The notes: generated from the letters alone by a model not told the origin. DNA of 64,000 nucleotides from M3007 sp031373665 (GCA_031373665.1 JANMMZ010000035.1:50482-114481), one strand, 5' to 3'. Shown: positions 8,156-16,802, counted from the stretch's first letter. Translations and numbers: made by a program.

Positions 8156-8731
8156 TCACTTGCGCTGTAGTAATTGCGCATGGATGATTTCAGCAAAATA
8201 GGCATGTTCCAAAGCCAAGACTTTTGAAGCAATATCATGGGCAGAGTCTTGGTCGTCAACGCTACAAGATGCCTGAAAAACAATATCACCTTCGTCATAA
8301 TGCTCATTTACAAAATGAATTGTGATCCCAGTTTCTGATTCGCCAGCCGCTTTCACAGCATTGTGGACATGCATTCCATACATGCCTTTGCCCCCATATT
8401 TGGGTAATAACGCTGGATGTATGTTCAATATTCTTTTGGGGTAAGCCTTTACTAGCCAAGCGGGTACAAGCCAAAGAAAGCCTGCCAATACAATCAGGTC
8501 CACATTTTTGGATCGAAGCACTTCCATTAATGATTCAGAATCATAAAACATGATCCTATCAATAATCAAGGTTTCTATTCCAAGCGATTCAGCGATTTTC
8601 AAAACACCTGCATCGCGTTTATTAGAGATAACCAAGGCGATATTTACGGTTTCATCGTATTGGAAGTGCTCCATGATTTTTTGGGCATTACTTCCGCCTC
8701 CCGACGCAAAAATCGCAATATTGCTTGACAT
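8156..8731 (-). CDS. purN: Phosphoribosylglycinamide formyltransferase
   Basis: Transfers the formyl group of 10-formyltetrahydrofolate to GAR, the third step of purine synthesis. The N-terminal substrate loop is FASGGGSNAQKI. The catalytic segment is NIHPALLPKYGGKGMYG (Asn and His), and the catalytic Asp lies in HYDEGDIVFQ. At 191 residues it is a complete PurN of usual size. It is 41 bases downstream of the TPM gene and in the same leftward cluster. No other pur gene is in the window. Confidence 0.95.
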   Translation of the reverse strand: MSSNIAIFASGGGSNAQKIMEHFQYDETVNIALVISNKRDAGVLKIAESLGIETLIIDRIMFYDSESLMEVLRSKNVDLIVLAGFLWLVPAWLVKAYPKRILNIHPALLPKYGGKGMYGMHVHNAVKAAGESETGITIHFVNEHYDEGDIVFQASCSVDDQDSAHDIASKVLALEHAYFAEIIHAQLLQRK

Positions 8732-8772
8732 AAACTTGAATACTTCGTTATCGTTTATTATTAAACCAGTAT

Positions 8773-9597
8773 TTACCAGTCACCACCTGCGCCGCCGCCG
8801 CCAAACGAACCACCTCCAAAGGAGCCGCCATCGCCGCCGCCACTATCACCCCAGCCGCCGCTACTGCCACCACCGCCGATCCACCAGCCGCCACCACCGA
8901 GGTCACCGCCCCTGCGATGCATACGCTGGCCATCATTGCTATACATCGTAGTGCCATTTCTTATTTTATACCTAATATAGGCCATAAATGCAAATATCAT
9001 TAAGAAAGCAAACAGCACAATCAGCATAGCCTCTGTAAAGGAAAGTTCTTGGGTGTTTTGGTGGTCATTTTTAAACTCACCCGACATGGCCCTAATAATG
9101 TCATCCACTCCGGCATTGATCCCTTGGGCATACTGCTGCTGCCTAAAATAAGGAATCATGGTATTTCTGATGATCCTTCCGGCCGTAATATCAGGCAAGG
9201 CTCCTTCGATACCTTGTCCGGTAGCGATAAATGCGCCGCGAGATTCGCCTTCGCTTTTGATCAGCAATAATATGCCATTATCTTTGTCTTTTCCACCAAT
9301 ACCCCAGCGATTACCGAGTTCAATAGCATAACTTGCTTTGTCATAACCGCCAATATCGGGGCGAATCATCACCACAATTTGGGTGCTGGTACTGTCCCAG
9401 TACTGGCGAAGTTTTTGCTCCAGCCCCATTTTGTCGCCCGAAGAAAGCCAACCAGCATAGTCATGTACATAGACCGCTGGCTCTGGTTTAGGAGGGAATA
9501 GATTTTGATCACCTTGAGCCCAAGCCATGGCAAAGAAACAAGCGGTAAACAGCACCGCTAAAATTAAGCGTTTCTGAAACGCGCTATCATTATCCAT
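8773..9597 (-). CDS. TPM-domain membrane protein with glycine-rich tail
   Basis: Member of the TPM (DUF477, YgcG-like) family, membrane-anchored extracytoplasmic proteins whose role is uncertain. Start is taken at 9597 (MDNDSAFQKR), giving an 8-base overlap with the gene before it; a longer form would overlap 50 bases. A signal peptide ends near AMAWA-QG. The TPM domain follows (VYVHDYAGWLSSGDK, TQIVVMIRP, GIGGKDKDNGILLL), then a transmembrane helix (AMLIVLFAFLMIFAFMAYI). The C-terminal 45 residues are almost only Gly, Ser, Asp and Trp, ending GGGGAGGDW, which is typical of this family. It belongs to the lemA-TPM-TPM unit. Confidence 0.88.
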   Translation of the reverse strand: MDNDSAFQKRLILAVLFTACFFAMAWAQGDQNLFPPKPEPAVYVHDYAGWLSSGDKMGLEQKLRQYWDSTSTQIVVMIRPDIGGYDKASYAIELGNRWGIGGKDKDNGILLLIKSEGESRGAFIATGQGIEGALPDITAGRIIRNTMIPYFRQQQYAQGINAGVDDIIRAMSGEFKNDHQNTQELSFTEAMLIVLFAFLMIFAFMAYIRYKIRNGTTMYSNDGQRMHRRGGDLGGGGWWIGGGGSSGGWGDSGGGDGGSFGGGSFGGGGAGGDW

Positions 9598-10018
9598 AGA
9601 GAATTTCGTCAGGAAGTTCATTGTCGTCGTTGTTTTCATCTGTAGGGAAATGTCTGCGTAATTGAGTGCCGACCATGCCGATTACTGTTATGATACCAGC
9701 GGCGGCTTCATCGCGCTGCAAATGTTCTCGAAAAATCCGCTTTTCTGCCTCCCAAAATTGAAAACCGACCAATTCATGGATGCCAGCATCTCCCCAAATA
9801 GCATAATTTCGAGATTTTTCGGCAATATAAATCAGTACCGCATTGCGGTGTTTGGTATTGAACATGCCATAAAGGCGGAAGACTTCCTCTGCGCGTTCCA
9901 CAGGGTGGTCGCGAAAGCAGAAGTCTTCCACAAAGATACGTATCTCTCCACTCGTGCCGCGTTCAGCTTCACGAATGGCTTGTAGAATGCCCGTTTCTTC
10001 TTCTTTGGTGAATAGCAT
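9590..10018 (-). CDS. TPM-domain protein (short, cytoplasmic-type)
   Basis: A 142-residue TPM domain protein without signal peptide. It begins with an acidic helix (KEEETGILQAIREAER), then the strand GTSGEIRIFVED, and later RNAVLIYIAEKSRNYAIWGDAGIHE, the characteristic TPM core. It starts 1 base after the lemA stop and overlaps the following TPM gene by 8 bases. The lemA, short TPM, glycine-rich TPM order is a widely conserved cluster, and the proteins probably act together at the inner membrane. Confidence 0.88.
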   Translation of the reverse strand: MLFTKEEETGILQAIREAERGTSGEIRIFVEDFCFRDHPVERAEEVFRLYGMFNTKHRNAVLIYIAEKSRNYAIWGDAGIHELVGFQFWEAEKRIFREHLQRDEAAAGIITVIGMVGTQLRRHFPTDENNDDNELPDEILYG

Positions 10019-10019
10019 C

Positions 10020-10613
10020 TTAGAATTTGACCGATGGTGCCTTTTCAGAACCCGGCTGGGACTGGAAGTAACCTTTTGGAGAAAAACCGAAAAGACCTAC
10101 CAATAAATTGGTTGGGAAACGACGGATATGAGCGTTGAAATCTTGAACCGTTTCGTTGAATGACTTACGAGCCGTAGAAATACGATTTTCAGTACCTTCC
10201 AACTGTGTTTGTAAGGCCATGAAATTCTCATTTGCCTTTAGGTTTGGATAGTTTTCAGTCACCATCAAAAGGCGACCCAATGCTCCAGATAAACCTTGTT
10301 GGGCTTGTTCAAATTTTTGGATGTTTTCAGGAGTTAGGTTGGCTGGATCAACTTTCATTTGTGTAGCAGAAGCGCGGGCTTGTACCACGGCCTCTAAAGT
10401 ACCTTTTTCAAAATCAGCGTATCCTTTCACAGTCTCTACCAAATTAGGGATCAAATCAGCCCGACGTTGGTAATCGCTTTCCACTTGCGACCAAGCCTTT
10501 TTTACATTTTCATCTTTACTTACAGCACTGTTGTAGCTGCCACACATACTGAATACCAGCATAGCACCAAGTGCAAGAAGGATCAATGGAAGGTATTTAC
10601 GAAATTCCAACAT
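10020..10613 (-). CDS. lemA: LemA family protein
   Basis: Membrane-anchored alpha-helical bundle protein. Residues 7-25 form a transmembrane anchor (LPLILLALGAMLVFSMCG). The signature of the family follows: NVKKAWSQVESDYQRRADL, then IPNLVETVKGYADFEKGTL, and later NFMALQTQLEGTENRI and the arm VQDFNAHIRRFPTNLL. Length 197 is normal. It is the first gene of a leftward run that continues through the two TPM genes to purN, the lipoprotein and obg. A -7 box lies 36 bases upstream. Function in the cell is not settled for this family. Confidence 0.95.
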   Translation of the reverse strand: MLEFRKYLPLILLALGAMLVFSMCGSYNSAVSKDENVKKAWSQVESDYQRRADLIPNLVETVKGYADFEKGTLEAVVQARASATQMKVDPANLTPENIQKFEQAQQGLSGALGRLLMVTENYPNLKANENFMALQTQLEGTENRISTARKSFNETVQDFNAHIRRFPTNLLVGLFGFSPKGYFQSQPGSEKAPSVKF

Positions 10614-10648
10614 AGTATAAAATTAATTTTAGGTTTGAATAGACGGGG

Positions 10649-10656
10649 CAAAATTA
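10649..10656 (-). promoter_or_regulatory. -7 box of the lemA cluster
   Basis: TAATTTTG on the minus strand fits TAnnTTTG, 36 bases upstream of lemA. No obvious -33 element. Confidence 0.5.
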
Positions 10657-10688
10657 TAGATAATTTGTGGATTCATTGTTATATTAGG

Positions 10689-12134
10689 TCATTTTAATCT
10701 TTCTAACTGTACTTCGAGCCATTTTCGCTCTGCAATTAGTTGCGTTTCAGACAACTTTTGCTTCAATTTCTGTATTTTCTTATCATTTCCGGTGTTTGCT
10801 AACGTCACCATACTCTTTAACATGTCTATAAAGGCGTTGTTCATCAAAAATATATTTTCTACCAAATTCTTTTTGCCTTGGCGGAAAATAAATAATTTGA
10901 AATTGTCAATTTTGCTGTCTAGCAACACCGAATCGGTTTCATAATAGATCTTCAACTCCAATTTTCGCAACATCAGCCCATTGAATAATCCATCAGAACC
11001 CATCGGAATCAAGTCTAGGGCTTTATTGTATTCCTTGAGGTGGTAATAATAGTTGGCTAAGTTATAATGGTAAAATCCTAAAGAATCTGGTACTCCTGCG
11101 ATCCGTTCTTTGCACTGATCTAGTACGTTTTTCACCCAATCGTATTCGCCTACCCCAAGCCCTGTTTGTACCATGTTTAAAAAAGTAGCCGCTTGTATTT
11201 TACCATCTTCATAAAGTAATTCATTTTGCAAACTGTATTTGAATATCTTTAATAATAATGGTAAATAGGCAATGTCGCCCCGATTGTTGTGCCAAGTACA
11301 GTAATTACGGGCATAGCGGTACAAAGTTTTTAATAAGTAGCGAGGTAATACCTTGTCGTGCATTTCGAGATCCTTCAAGTATTGTTCAAATACTGAAGGC
11401 TCTTTCTGTTCAGGATTTCGAGCAAAATCAAAGCCCAAACCTAACAATCGTAACAAAGGTTCTTTCTCTGTATCAGATATTTGAAGCGCAATAGGGATGC
11501 CATGGGCAATGAGTTCGGCAAAAGAATCGTTTACCTTCGATTTTCGCCCCGAATAAAATAGTTCATTGAGCAAGTCTAGTGACTGAACTAAATAAGCATG
11601 GTGGAGCGCATGAATGGCATTGGACAAACTCTCATGGTCATGGTTGTTTTGTCGCAAGGTATCGTATCTGCTTATTTGCATTTGGGTGAGAAAACGCAGC
11701 ACCCAAAAATCAATATCATGGACACTTTGTTTGTCTTGAATCTCTTTTAGTTTTTCCAAAATCGGCGCGGCGCGTAGGGGAGCGTCTCGATCTAAGAAAA
11801 AGGTAGCCAATCGCAGCGATTCTGGCACTTCAAATACATTGACCGCTGTTTGAGCCGCAAATTGTTTAAGCAATTGATGCAGTTTGCTCATCACAACTTC
11901 TATTTTGCCTTTTACATAGGTTTTATCTGGATAAATGGCCCTATACGCTTGTTCCATAGATAAGTCAGGATGCCCAAAACTAGGGGCAAAAGGCAAAAGA
12001 AAGGTTAGTAAATCAATCGTATCTTTGGTGTAGGAGCCCTCATTAAAAAATGGAGAAACTACAAATTTTTGAAAACGATCCAGTTCCGCTGGTTTCAACA
12101 GAGAAAGCGTTTCTATGAAAGATGATTGTATCAT
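10689..12134 (-). CDS. Conserved-type hypothetical protein, all-helical
   Basis: A 481-residue cytoplasmic protein with no signal peptide. It is rich in Leu, Lys, Tyr and paired helices (ALHHAYLVQSLDLLNELFYS, YHYNLANYYYHLKEYNKAL), resembling a TPR-like solenoid; I do not recognise a named family. A -7 box (TACATTTG, 12139-12146) ends exactly 5 bases before the ATG, so the transcript is probably leaderless. Tail-to-head with lemA, 75 bases apart, but lemA has its own -7 box. Confidence 0.7.
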   Translation of the reverse strand: MIQSSFIETLSLLKPAELDRFQKFVVSPFFNEGSYTKDTIDLLTFLLPFAPSFGHPDLSMEQAYRAIYPDKTYVKGKIEVVMSKLHQLLKQFAAQTAVNVFEVPESLRLATFFLDRDAPLRAAPILEKLKEIQDKQSVHDIDFWVLRFLTQMQISRYDTLRQNNHDHESLSNAIHALHHAYLVQSLDLLNELFYSGRKSKVNDSFAELIAHGIPIALQISDTEKEPLLRLLGLGFDFARNPEQKEPSVFEQYLKDLEMHDKVLPRYLLKTLYRYARNYCTWHNNRGDIAYLPLLLKIFKYSLQNELLYEDGKIQAATFLNMVQTGLGVGEYDWVKNVLDQCKERIAGVPDSLGFYHYNLANYYYHLKEYNKALDLIPMGSDGLFNGLMLRKLELKIYYETDSVLLDSKIDNFKLFIFRQGKKNLVENIFLMNNAFIDMLKSMVTLANTGNDKKIQKLKQKLSETQLIAERKWLEVQLERLK

Positions 12135-12138
12135 GCCG

Positions 12139-12146
12139 CAAATGTA
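12139..12146 (-). promoter_or_regulatory. -7 box immediately before the 481-residue hypothetical gene
   Basis: Minus strand TACATTTG, full consensus. The last G is 5 bases upstream of the A of the start codon at 12134, leaving room for no leader. Confidence 0.6.
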
Positions 12147-12184
12147 TGAACTGCTAGATTCTTTATTGTAAAATCATAAAATAG

Positions 12185-12214
12185 TTGCAAATCTTTCAAA
12201 AAACTGCACCTTTG
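12185..12214 (+). promoter_or_regulatory. Promoter of the 173-residue lipoprotein gene
   Basis: TTG at 12185-12187 and CACCTTTG at 12207-12214 (one mismatch from TAnnTTTG), 19 bases between TTGC and the -7 box. The ATG is at 12260. Confidence 0.5.
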
Positions 12215-12259
12215 CAAGATGATAAAATCAATAATATATCAATAAAACTCATTTAAAAT

Positions 12260-12781
12260 ATGAAACAATCGCTTTTTCCGCTTTTTTGCATCCTGACCTT
12301 CGTATTTGCTTTTTGGTGTTGTAATCGAGAAGATGTCATAATTATTGGCTCGGACGATGTCATTATGCTCACCACTCCAGCTAAGGACTTAGAATCTTTT
12401 GCTTGTACCGATTTTACCAATAGCCGCACCTTTATGTTGCCACCAGCCGACTCACAATTGGTCGCATGGGCAGAAGGACGATCACTGGCCAACGATACCA
12501 TCCAGATCGTACGTTTTGAGGTGTTACGTGACACGGGGTTAGTTGCTAAATTTACCCTTACTTTCCGACCGCTTACTGGCAAACCCTCCGAAATGCAATG
12601 TATGAAAGGGTTTGGGTGTACGCCGCCTTGGGAATATTTCCCTTGGAAATCACCTAATGGCAATTTCTTGGATCAAACAATACACAAGTTTCAAGTGTAT
12701 CCGCGGGGTAAAAATGGTATCTCGGTACAAAACAGAAACACCACAGAAACACTCACCATCCGTGTGAACCCTCCGCTCTAA
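12260..12781 (+). CDS. Putative lipoprotein of unknown function
   Basis: A 173-residue protein. The N-terminus is a signal peptide (MKQSLFPLFCILTFVFAFWC), with the cysteine pair after it as the likely lipidation site. The mature part looks beta-rich and has four further Cys residues that could form disulfides (SFACTDF, MQCMKGFGCTPPW). No family recognised. It has its own promoter and is followed by a strong hairpin, so it is monocistronic. Convergent with rpmA. Confidence 0.65.
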   Translation: MKQSLFPLFCILTFVFAFWCCNREDVIIIGSDDVIMLTTPAKDLESFACTDFTNSRTFMLPPADSQLVAWAEGRSLANDTIQIVRFEVLRDTGLVAKFTLTFRPLTGKPSEMQCMKGFGCTPPWEYFPWKSPNGNFLDQTIHKFQVYPRGKNGISVQNRNTTETLTIRVNPPL

Positions 12782-12802
12782 TGACGGAAGGGTTATAATA
12801 AA

Positions 12803-12836
12803 AATGGGTCACTCCGATACTTCGGAATGACCCATT
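12803..12836. terminator. Hairpin terminator after the lipoprotein gene
   Basis: Nine-base arms (12803-12811 and 12828-12836) continue inward through one mismatch into TCCGA/TTCGGA, and ATTTTTAT follows. It works for rightward transcription and may also back up the leftward rpmA terminator. Confidence 0.8.
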
Positions 12837-12845
12837 CATTTTTAT

Positions 12846-12879
12846 ATATAAGATGTCCTTTTGATGGACAATCTTATAT
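12846..12879 (-). terminator. Hairpin terminator after rpmA
   Basis: Arms 12846-12858 and 12866-12879 pair with one bulged base and a short T-rich loop. The hairpin starts at the rpmA stop codon. Confidence 0.6.
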
Positions 12880-13610
12880 TACTCTTTCATATCGCGACCA
12901 CCAGTGAGCATGTCCTGATATTCTTTCAGTTCATCCCATTGGCCTTCGGCAGCAAACTTTGATTGTGCTGGCCAAGTGCTTGGATCGTGAATTTGGTAGC
13001 GAGGCCCTGCGGCATCCAATATTTCGCGCAAGCGATCCACTGGAGCAACTGCCAATTCTGCCCATGTATTGATACCCCCATCTTTCAATAGCTGCTCAAT
13101 TTTAGGGCCGATGCCTTCTATTATTTTAAGATCGTCCAACTTAGGGCCTTTCTTAGACGCCACAGGCTTCTTGTCTTCTACTGCTGGAGCAGCAGCCACT
13201 TCAGCCACTTCTACAGGAGCAGATACTGCAACTGCTTCAACTACTTCCGCAGGTGCGGCTGCTACTTCCTTCTTTTTAGGAGCTGGTGTAGCAAGCACTG
13301 GTGCTTCAGTTTTTGGTGTTAGACGCTTTGGCTTTACCGGAGTTTCTGGTACTTCCACTAGTGGAAGAATGCTAACGAAACTACGATCGTTCTTAGAACG
13401 TTTGAATACTACTACGCCGTCAATGCCGGCGTGTAATGTATGGTCGCGACCCATATAAACATTATCGCCTGCGTGGTAACGTGTACCGCGCTGACGGATG
13501 AGGATATTGCCTGCAACAGCGGTCTGACCGCCATATAATTTCACACCGAGACGTTTACTTTTACTATCCCGGCCGTTATCGGTACTACCTGCCCCTTTCT
13601 TGTGTGCCAT
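12879..13610 (-). CDS. rpmA: Ribosomal protein L27 fused to a helix-hairpin-helix domain
   Basis: Residues 1-86 are an ordinary bacterial L27, starting MAHKKGAGSTDNGRDSKSKR with no cleavable N-terminal extension, and including RQRGTRYHAGDNVYMGRDHT. L27 lies near the peptidyl-transferase centre. Unlike the usual 85-90 residues, this protein has 243. Residues 87-155 are a Lys/Pro/Ala/Val-rich flexible linker. Residues 156-243 form a compact domain with a helix-hairpin-helix (IIEGIGPKIEQLLKDGGI, 163-180), then RLREILDAAGPRYQIHDP and WPAQSKFAAEGQWDEL. From memory, flavobacterial L21 proteins carry a similar tail; here L21, encoded 69 bases upstream, has none. The linker and tail are in frame without interruption. 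Confidence 0.93.
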   Translation of the reverse strand: MAHKKGAGSTDNGRDSKSKRLGVKLYGGQTAVAGNILIRQRGTRYHAGDNVYMGRDHTLHAGIDGVVVFKRSKNDRSFVSILPLVEVPETPVKPKRLTPKTEAPVLATPAPKKKEVAAAPAEVVEAVAVSAPVEVAEVAAAPAVEDKKPVASKKGPKLDDLKIIEGIGPKIEQLLKDGGINTWAELAVAPVDRLREILDAAGPRYQIHDPSTWPAQSKFAAEGQWDELKEYQDMLTGGRDMKE

Positions 13611-13679
13611 GACGCAATAAGTGATTTTGAGTATTAATGTAATGGTGAAAGAAGTTATTTGGATCTAAACTGAACCAAA

Positions 13680-13991
13680 TTAACCTTTAATGGATTCGAT
13701 TTTGATTTTCGTGAAAGATTGGCGGTGACCATTCTTTTTGCGATAACCTTTACGACGTTTTTTGTGAAAAACGACGATCTTATCGCCCTTCACGTGGCTA
13801 ATTACACTGGCCTTAACACTGGCGCCACCGACTGTCGGTGTTCCGATAGTGACACTTCCGTCATTTTCAATGAGGTGAACCTCTGAAAATGATATAGCGT
13901 CGCCTTCTTGTGCTGCCAGCCGGTGGACGAAGATCTGCTGACCTTCCTCAACTTTAAATTGTTGACCGGCAATGGAAACAATTGCGAACAT
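13680..13991 (-). CDS. rplU: Ribosomal protein L21
   Basis: Large-subunit protein that binds 23S rRNA. It is a plain 103-residue L21: MFAIVSIAGQQFKVEEGQ at the start, and the basic motif KIVVFHKKRRKGYRKKNGHRQ near the end. It lacks the C-terminal helix-hairpin-helix extension I associate with this protein in many Bacteroidota. Operon order rplU-rpmA is the common bacterial one. It has a well-formed promoter and a leader of about 40 bases with a CCCC/GGGG hairpin at about 14024-14037. Confidence 0.97.
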   Translation of the reverse strand: MFAIVSIAGQQFKVEEGQQIFVHRLAAQEGDAISFSEVHLIENDGSVTIGTPTVGGASVKASVISHVKGDKIVVFHKKRRKGYRKKNGHRQSFTKIKIESIKG

Positions 13992-14039
13992 ATTGTAAAA
14001 AATATTTAGTTACTAATTAGAAAATCCCCTTAGGGGGCG

Positions 14040-14071
14040 CAAAGGTACAACAATACTTTTGGATAGGCAAA
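14040..14071 (-). promoter_or_regulatory. Promoter of rplU-rpmA
   Basis: On the minus strand TTTG (14068-14071), 20 bases, then TACCTTTG (14040-14047). Both elements match the Bacteroidota housekeeping consensus. Confidence 0.8.
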
Positions 14072-14161
14072 CTTTTTTTGAAAAAATATGGACTTTTTCA
14101 AATGCGTTGGGCTGTAATTAAAAATGTATTACCTGTCTTGCAAATCGGGACGCCCTACCCA

Positions 14162-14193
14162 AAAAAAAAGCCGCACTTTTTGAGTACGGCTTT
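14162..14193 (-). terminator. Rho-independent terminator of the tRNA gene
   Basis: On the minus strand a stem of AAGCCGTAC with GTGCGGCTT (one G-U pair) is followed by nine T residues. It sits 8 bases after the tRNA. Confidence 0.85.
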
Positions 14194-14200
14194 AAGTTTG

Positions 14201-14273
<73 letters not shown>

Positions 14274-14283
14274 AAAGCGGGTG

Positions 14284-14315
14284 CAAATGTATGATGCCCC
14301 AACGAACGGTGCAAA
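14284..14315 (-). promoter_or_regulatory. Promoter of tRNA-Ala
   Basis: On the minus strand TTTG (14312-14315), 20 bases, then TACATTTG (14284-14291), 10 bases before the tRNA 5' end. The same spacing is seen at rplU. Confidence 0.8.
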
Positions 14316-14383
14316 CTTTTGAGAAAAAAAGTATAAAATTACCTCGGGTACAGACCTGATGGGCAAAATCTGATAAAATATTG

Positions 14384-14391
14384 TACATTTG
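14384..14391 (+). promoter_or_regulatory. -7 box of ald
   Basis: TACATTTG, perfect consensus. It ends 10 bases before the ATG at 14401, so the leader is only a few bases and an in-frame TTG at 14389 inside the box cannot be the start. Confidence 0.6.
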
Positions 14392-14400
14392 CGGCTATAT

Positions 14401-15594
14401 ATGGAGACACTCGCAATACCTCGCACGCAGCCTGAAACGCTGGATATCGCTCCTCGACAGCAGCGACTCTTTATTGGCGTACCTAAAGCGACCACGCTAC
14501 AAGAAAATAGGGTGGCCTTGGTACCACATTCTGTGGCAACGCTGGTTGCCAATGGACATCAAGTCATCGTAGAAAGTAATGCTGGTCAAGAAGCAAGGTT
14601 TTCTGACCACGACTATTCGGAGGCTGGCGCACAAATAGCCTTGAAAGCAGAAGAAATATATCAAGCCGATGTACTGCTCACCGTAACACCACCTTCGCTT
14701 GATGAAATAGATTTGATGAAAATGGGGCAGGTCTTGATTTCGCCCATTCACTTACCCATGATGAGTGCAGAGTATATCATGAGGCTTCAAAAAAAACGGG
14801 TCATAGCCTTGGCTATGGAATACATCCGTGATGATGATACCCAATCTTTTCCGATTGTACACGCGATGAGTGAGATCGCAGGGATCAGTGCCATCTTGAT
14901 TGCGGCAGATCTGCTGGCTACAACTCGTGGTGGGAAAGGTGTATTGTTGGGGGGGATTGCTGGGGTGCCACCCGCTAAAGTTATTATACTAGGTGCTGGA
15001 GTAGTAGCAGAGTTTGCTACCCGTACGGCCTTGGGACTGGGTGCCGAAGTGCGTATTTTTGACAATAATGTCTATAAATTAATGCGTTTGCAGAATATGG
15101 TGGGCAGACAACTGCACACCTCTGTGGTCAATCCTATCCACCTCAAAGAACAATTGATGACAGCCGATGTGGCTATTGGAGCCATACATTCTGCACAAGC
15201 CAATACGCCCATGATTGTATCGGGCGATATGGTACAGCGCATGAAACCTGGCTCGGTGATCGTGGATGTGAGTATTGACCAAGGCGGATGTTTTGAAACC
15301 TCTCGTATGACTTCGTTTGAAAAACCAACCTACGAACAGTATGGGGTGATTCATTACTGCGTACCCAATATCCCTTCGAGGGTAGCCCGTACGGCCTCCG
15401 ATGCCATCAGCAATATTCTTACCAGTCTATTGCTGTGTGCCGAAACCAGCGGAATTGAGGCGTTGATCATTTCGCAACAAGGGTTGCGCAATGGGGTTTA
15501 TACCTTCAAAGGGTCACTGACCAATGCGTATCTTGGTGAACGCTTTCAGTTGCGCAGTACCGATATTGATCTATTGATTACTTCATCCTTTTAA
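14401..15594 (+). CDS. ald: Alanine dehydrogenase family protein
   Basis: NAD-dependent enzyme interconverting alanine and pyruvate plus ammonia. Matching segments include IGVPKATTLQENRVALVPHSV, the catalytic His in LISPIHLP, the glycine-rich NAD site ILGAGVVAEFATRTALGLGAEV with FDNN after it, and the catalytic Asp in VIVDVSIDQGG. It has an N-terminal extension of about 25 residues before the usual start of the family and a 60-residue C-terminal part typical of Bacteroidota versions. The start at 14401 is fixed by the -7 box. Its 3' end overlaps the convergent lpxD-like gene by 17 bases. A transhydrogenase alpha subunit is less likely because no beta-subunit gene follows. Confidence 0.88.
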   Translation: METLAIPRTQPETLDIAPRQQRLFIGVPKATTLQENRVALVPHSVATLVANGHQVIVESNAGQEARFSDHDYSEAGAQIALKAEEIYQADVLLTVTPPSLDEIDLMKMGQVLISPIHLPMMSAEYIMRLQKKRVIALAMEYIRDDDTQSFPIVHAMSEIAGISAILIAADLLATTRGGKGVLLGGIAGVPPAKVIILGAGVVAEFATRTALGLGAEVRIFDNNVYKLMRLQNMVGRQLHTSVVNPIHLKEQLMTADVAIGAIHSAQANTPMIVSGDMVQRMKPGSVIVDVSIDQGGCFETSRMTSFEKPTYEQYGVIHYCVPNIPSRVARTASDAISNILTSLLLCAETSGIEALIISQQGLRNGVYTFKGSLTNAYLGERFQLRSTDIDLLITSSF

Positions 15595-16510
15595 GTAAGT
15601 CGGGTAGTTGGCGCAAGGCGGCTAATTCCTTGTATTTTTCTCGTACTTCTTCCGCAGGAATCCCAAAGTAGGTTTTACCACCAGCCAAAGATTTGGAAAC
15701 ACCACTTTTGGCCAATACGATGGCACCTTGCCCTATGGTTATGGCTTGGGCTACGCCTACTTGCCCATATAGCACCACATTATCTTCTATAATAGTTTTG
15801 CCGCCTATACCTACTTGAGCCGCAAAAAGGCAGTTTTTTCCAATCACAGCTCCATGACCGATATGGATCTGACAATCCAACTTAGAGCCAGCTCCAATAA
15901 TTGTATTGCCACTCACACCTTTATTAATAGTAGATCCGGCTCCAATATCCACCCGATCTTCAATGATGACTTGCCCGCCCGAACGCCATTTTTCGAAAGA
16001 ACCATCGCTTTGTTTTTTGAAATAAAATGCATCTGAACCAATGATGGCATTGGGGCCAATACGCACCCCCGCCCCGATTTGTGAATACTCACCGATGTAA
16101 GTATTAGCCTGAATATAGGTATCAGCCCCAATGGTTACGTGGTCTGCAATCATAACCCCAGGCTCTATGATGGCACTAGGATGTATATTGGCACTATGAT
16201 GTACTGGATACCTTAATGGCTCAAATGGCCTATGGTCGCGAACGAGCGCATCATATACCTCAAATGGATTTTTGACAACCAGAATAACCTTACCAATAGG
16301 GCATTCGACGGCCTCATTAAGCAACATGACTGTGGCCGCGCTTTGCAGGGTTTTTTCAAAGTATTTTTTTACATCCGAAAATGCGATGTCCCCGGCCTCT
16401 ACTTTGTGTATTTCATTGATTCCTGTGGCAAATAGGCTGGAATCGCCAATAATTTGTGCTTCAAAACGTGCCGCAATTTCGCGAACAGATATAGGATGTG
16501 TAAATTTCAT
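15578..16510 (-). CDS. lpxD: LpxD-type UDP-3-O-acyl-glucosamine N-acyltransferase
   Basis: Adds the N-linked 3-hydroxyacyl chain in lipid A synthesis, in the cytoplasm. An N-terminal uridine-binding domain (residues 1-100) precedes a left-handed beta helix made of hexapeptide repeats (IHPSAIIEPGVMIADHVTIG and many more). The catalytic His is in HIGHGAVIGKNCLFAAQVGIGG. The C-terminal helix ends KRMK. At 310 residues it is shorter than E. coli LpxD (341) and resembles the second, shorter LpxD-like clade of Bacteroidota, so it may be a paralog rather than the main enzyme. A -7 box precedes it. Confidence 0.85.
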   Translation of the reverse strand: MKFTHPISVREIAARFEAQIIGDSSLFATGINEIHKVEAGDIAFSDVKKYFEKTLQSAATVMLLNEAVECPIGKVILVVKNPFEVYDALVRDHRPFEPLRYPVHHSANIHPSAIIEPGVMIADHVTIGADTYIQANTYIGEYSQIGAGVRIGPNAIIGSDAFYFKKQSDGSFEKWRSGGQVIIEDRVDIGAGSTINKGVSGNTIIGAGSKLDCQIHIGHGAVIGKNCLFAAQVGIGGKTIIEDNVVLYGQVGVAQAITIGQGAIVLAKSGVSKSLAGGKTYFGIPAEEVREKYKELAALRQLPDLLKRMK

Positions 16511-16528
16511 ATTTGTGTGTTATAGCCT

Positions 16529-16536
16529 CAAAGATA
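16529..16536 (-). promoter_or_regulatory. -7 box of lpxD
   Basis: Minus strand TATCTTTG, full consensus, 18 bases before the ATG. Confidence 0.55.
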
Positions 16537-16802
16537 GGTAGTATTGACGAATGACGGATGATTAATTCTACTTTGTCACTTTACTGATATTGAACCCACA
16601 CCTATCCCTCAATTTGTCATGTCGTAGTGAAACGGAGACAACTACACAAGCCAAACTAACTGAAAATCAAGTATTTCTGTTGTTTTTTAGTCTTGGAAGG
16701 GTTAATTTTCAGTTTACCAAGGTCACTACAGGCGTCCTTATTCAAGTAACAAATGCAACTTTTTCGGATGGAGCAGGGCATTATTTTATCAAAAGAAGGG
16801 GC

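Noticed and set aside
8550..8951. Plus-strand ORF opposite purN and the TPM gene
   Set aside because: Its His/Arg-rich end is the complement of the glycine-rich tail; no independent support.
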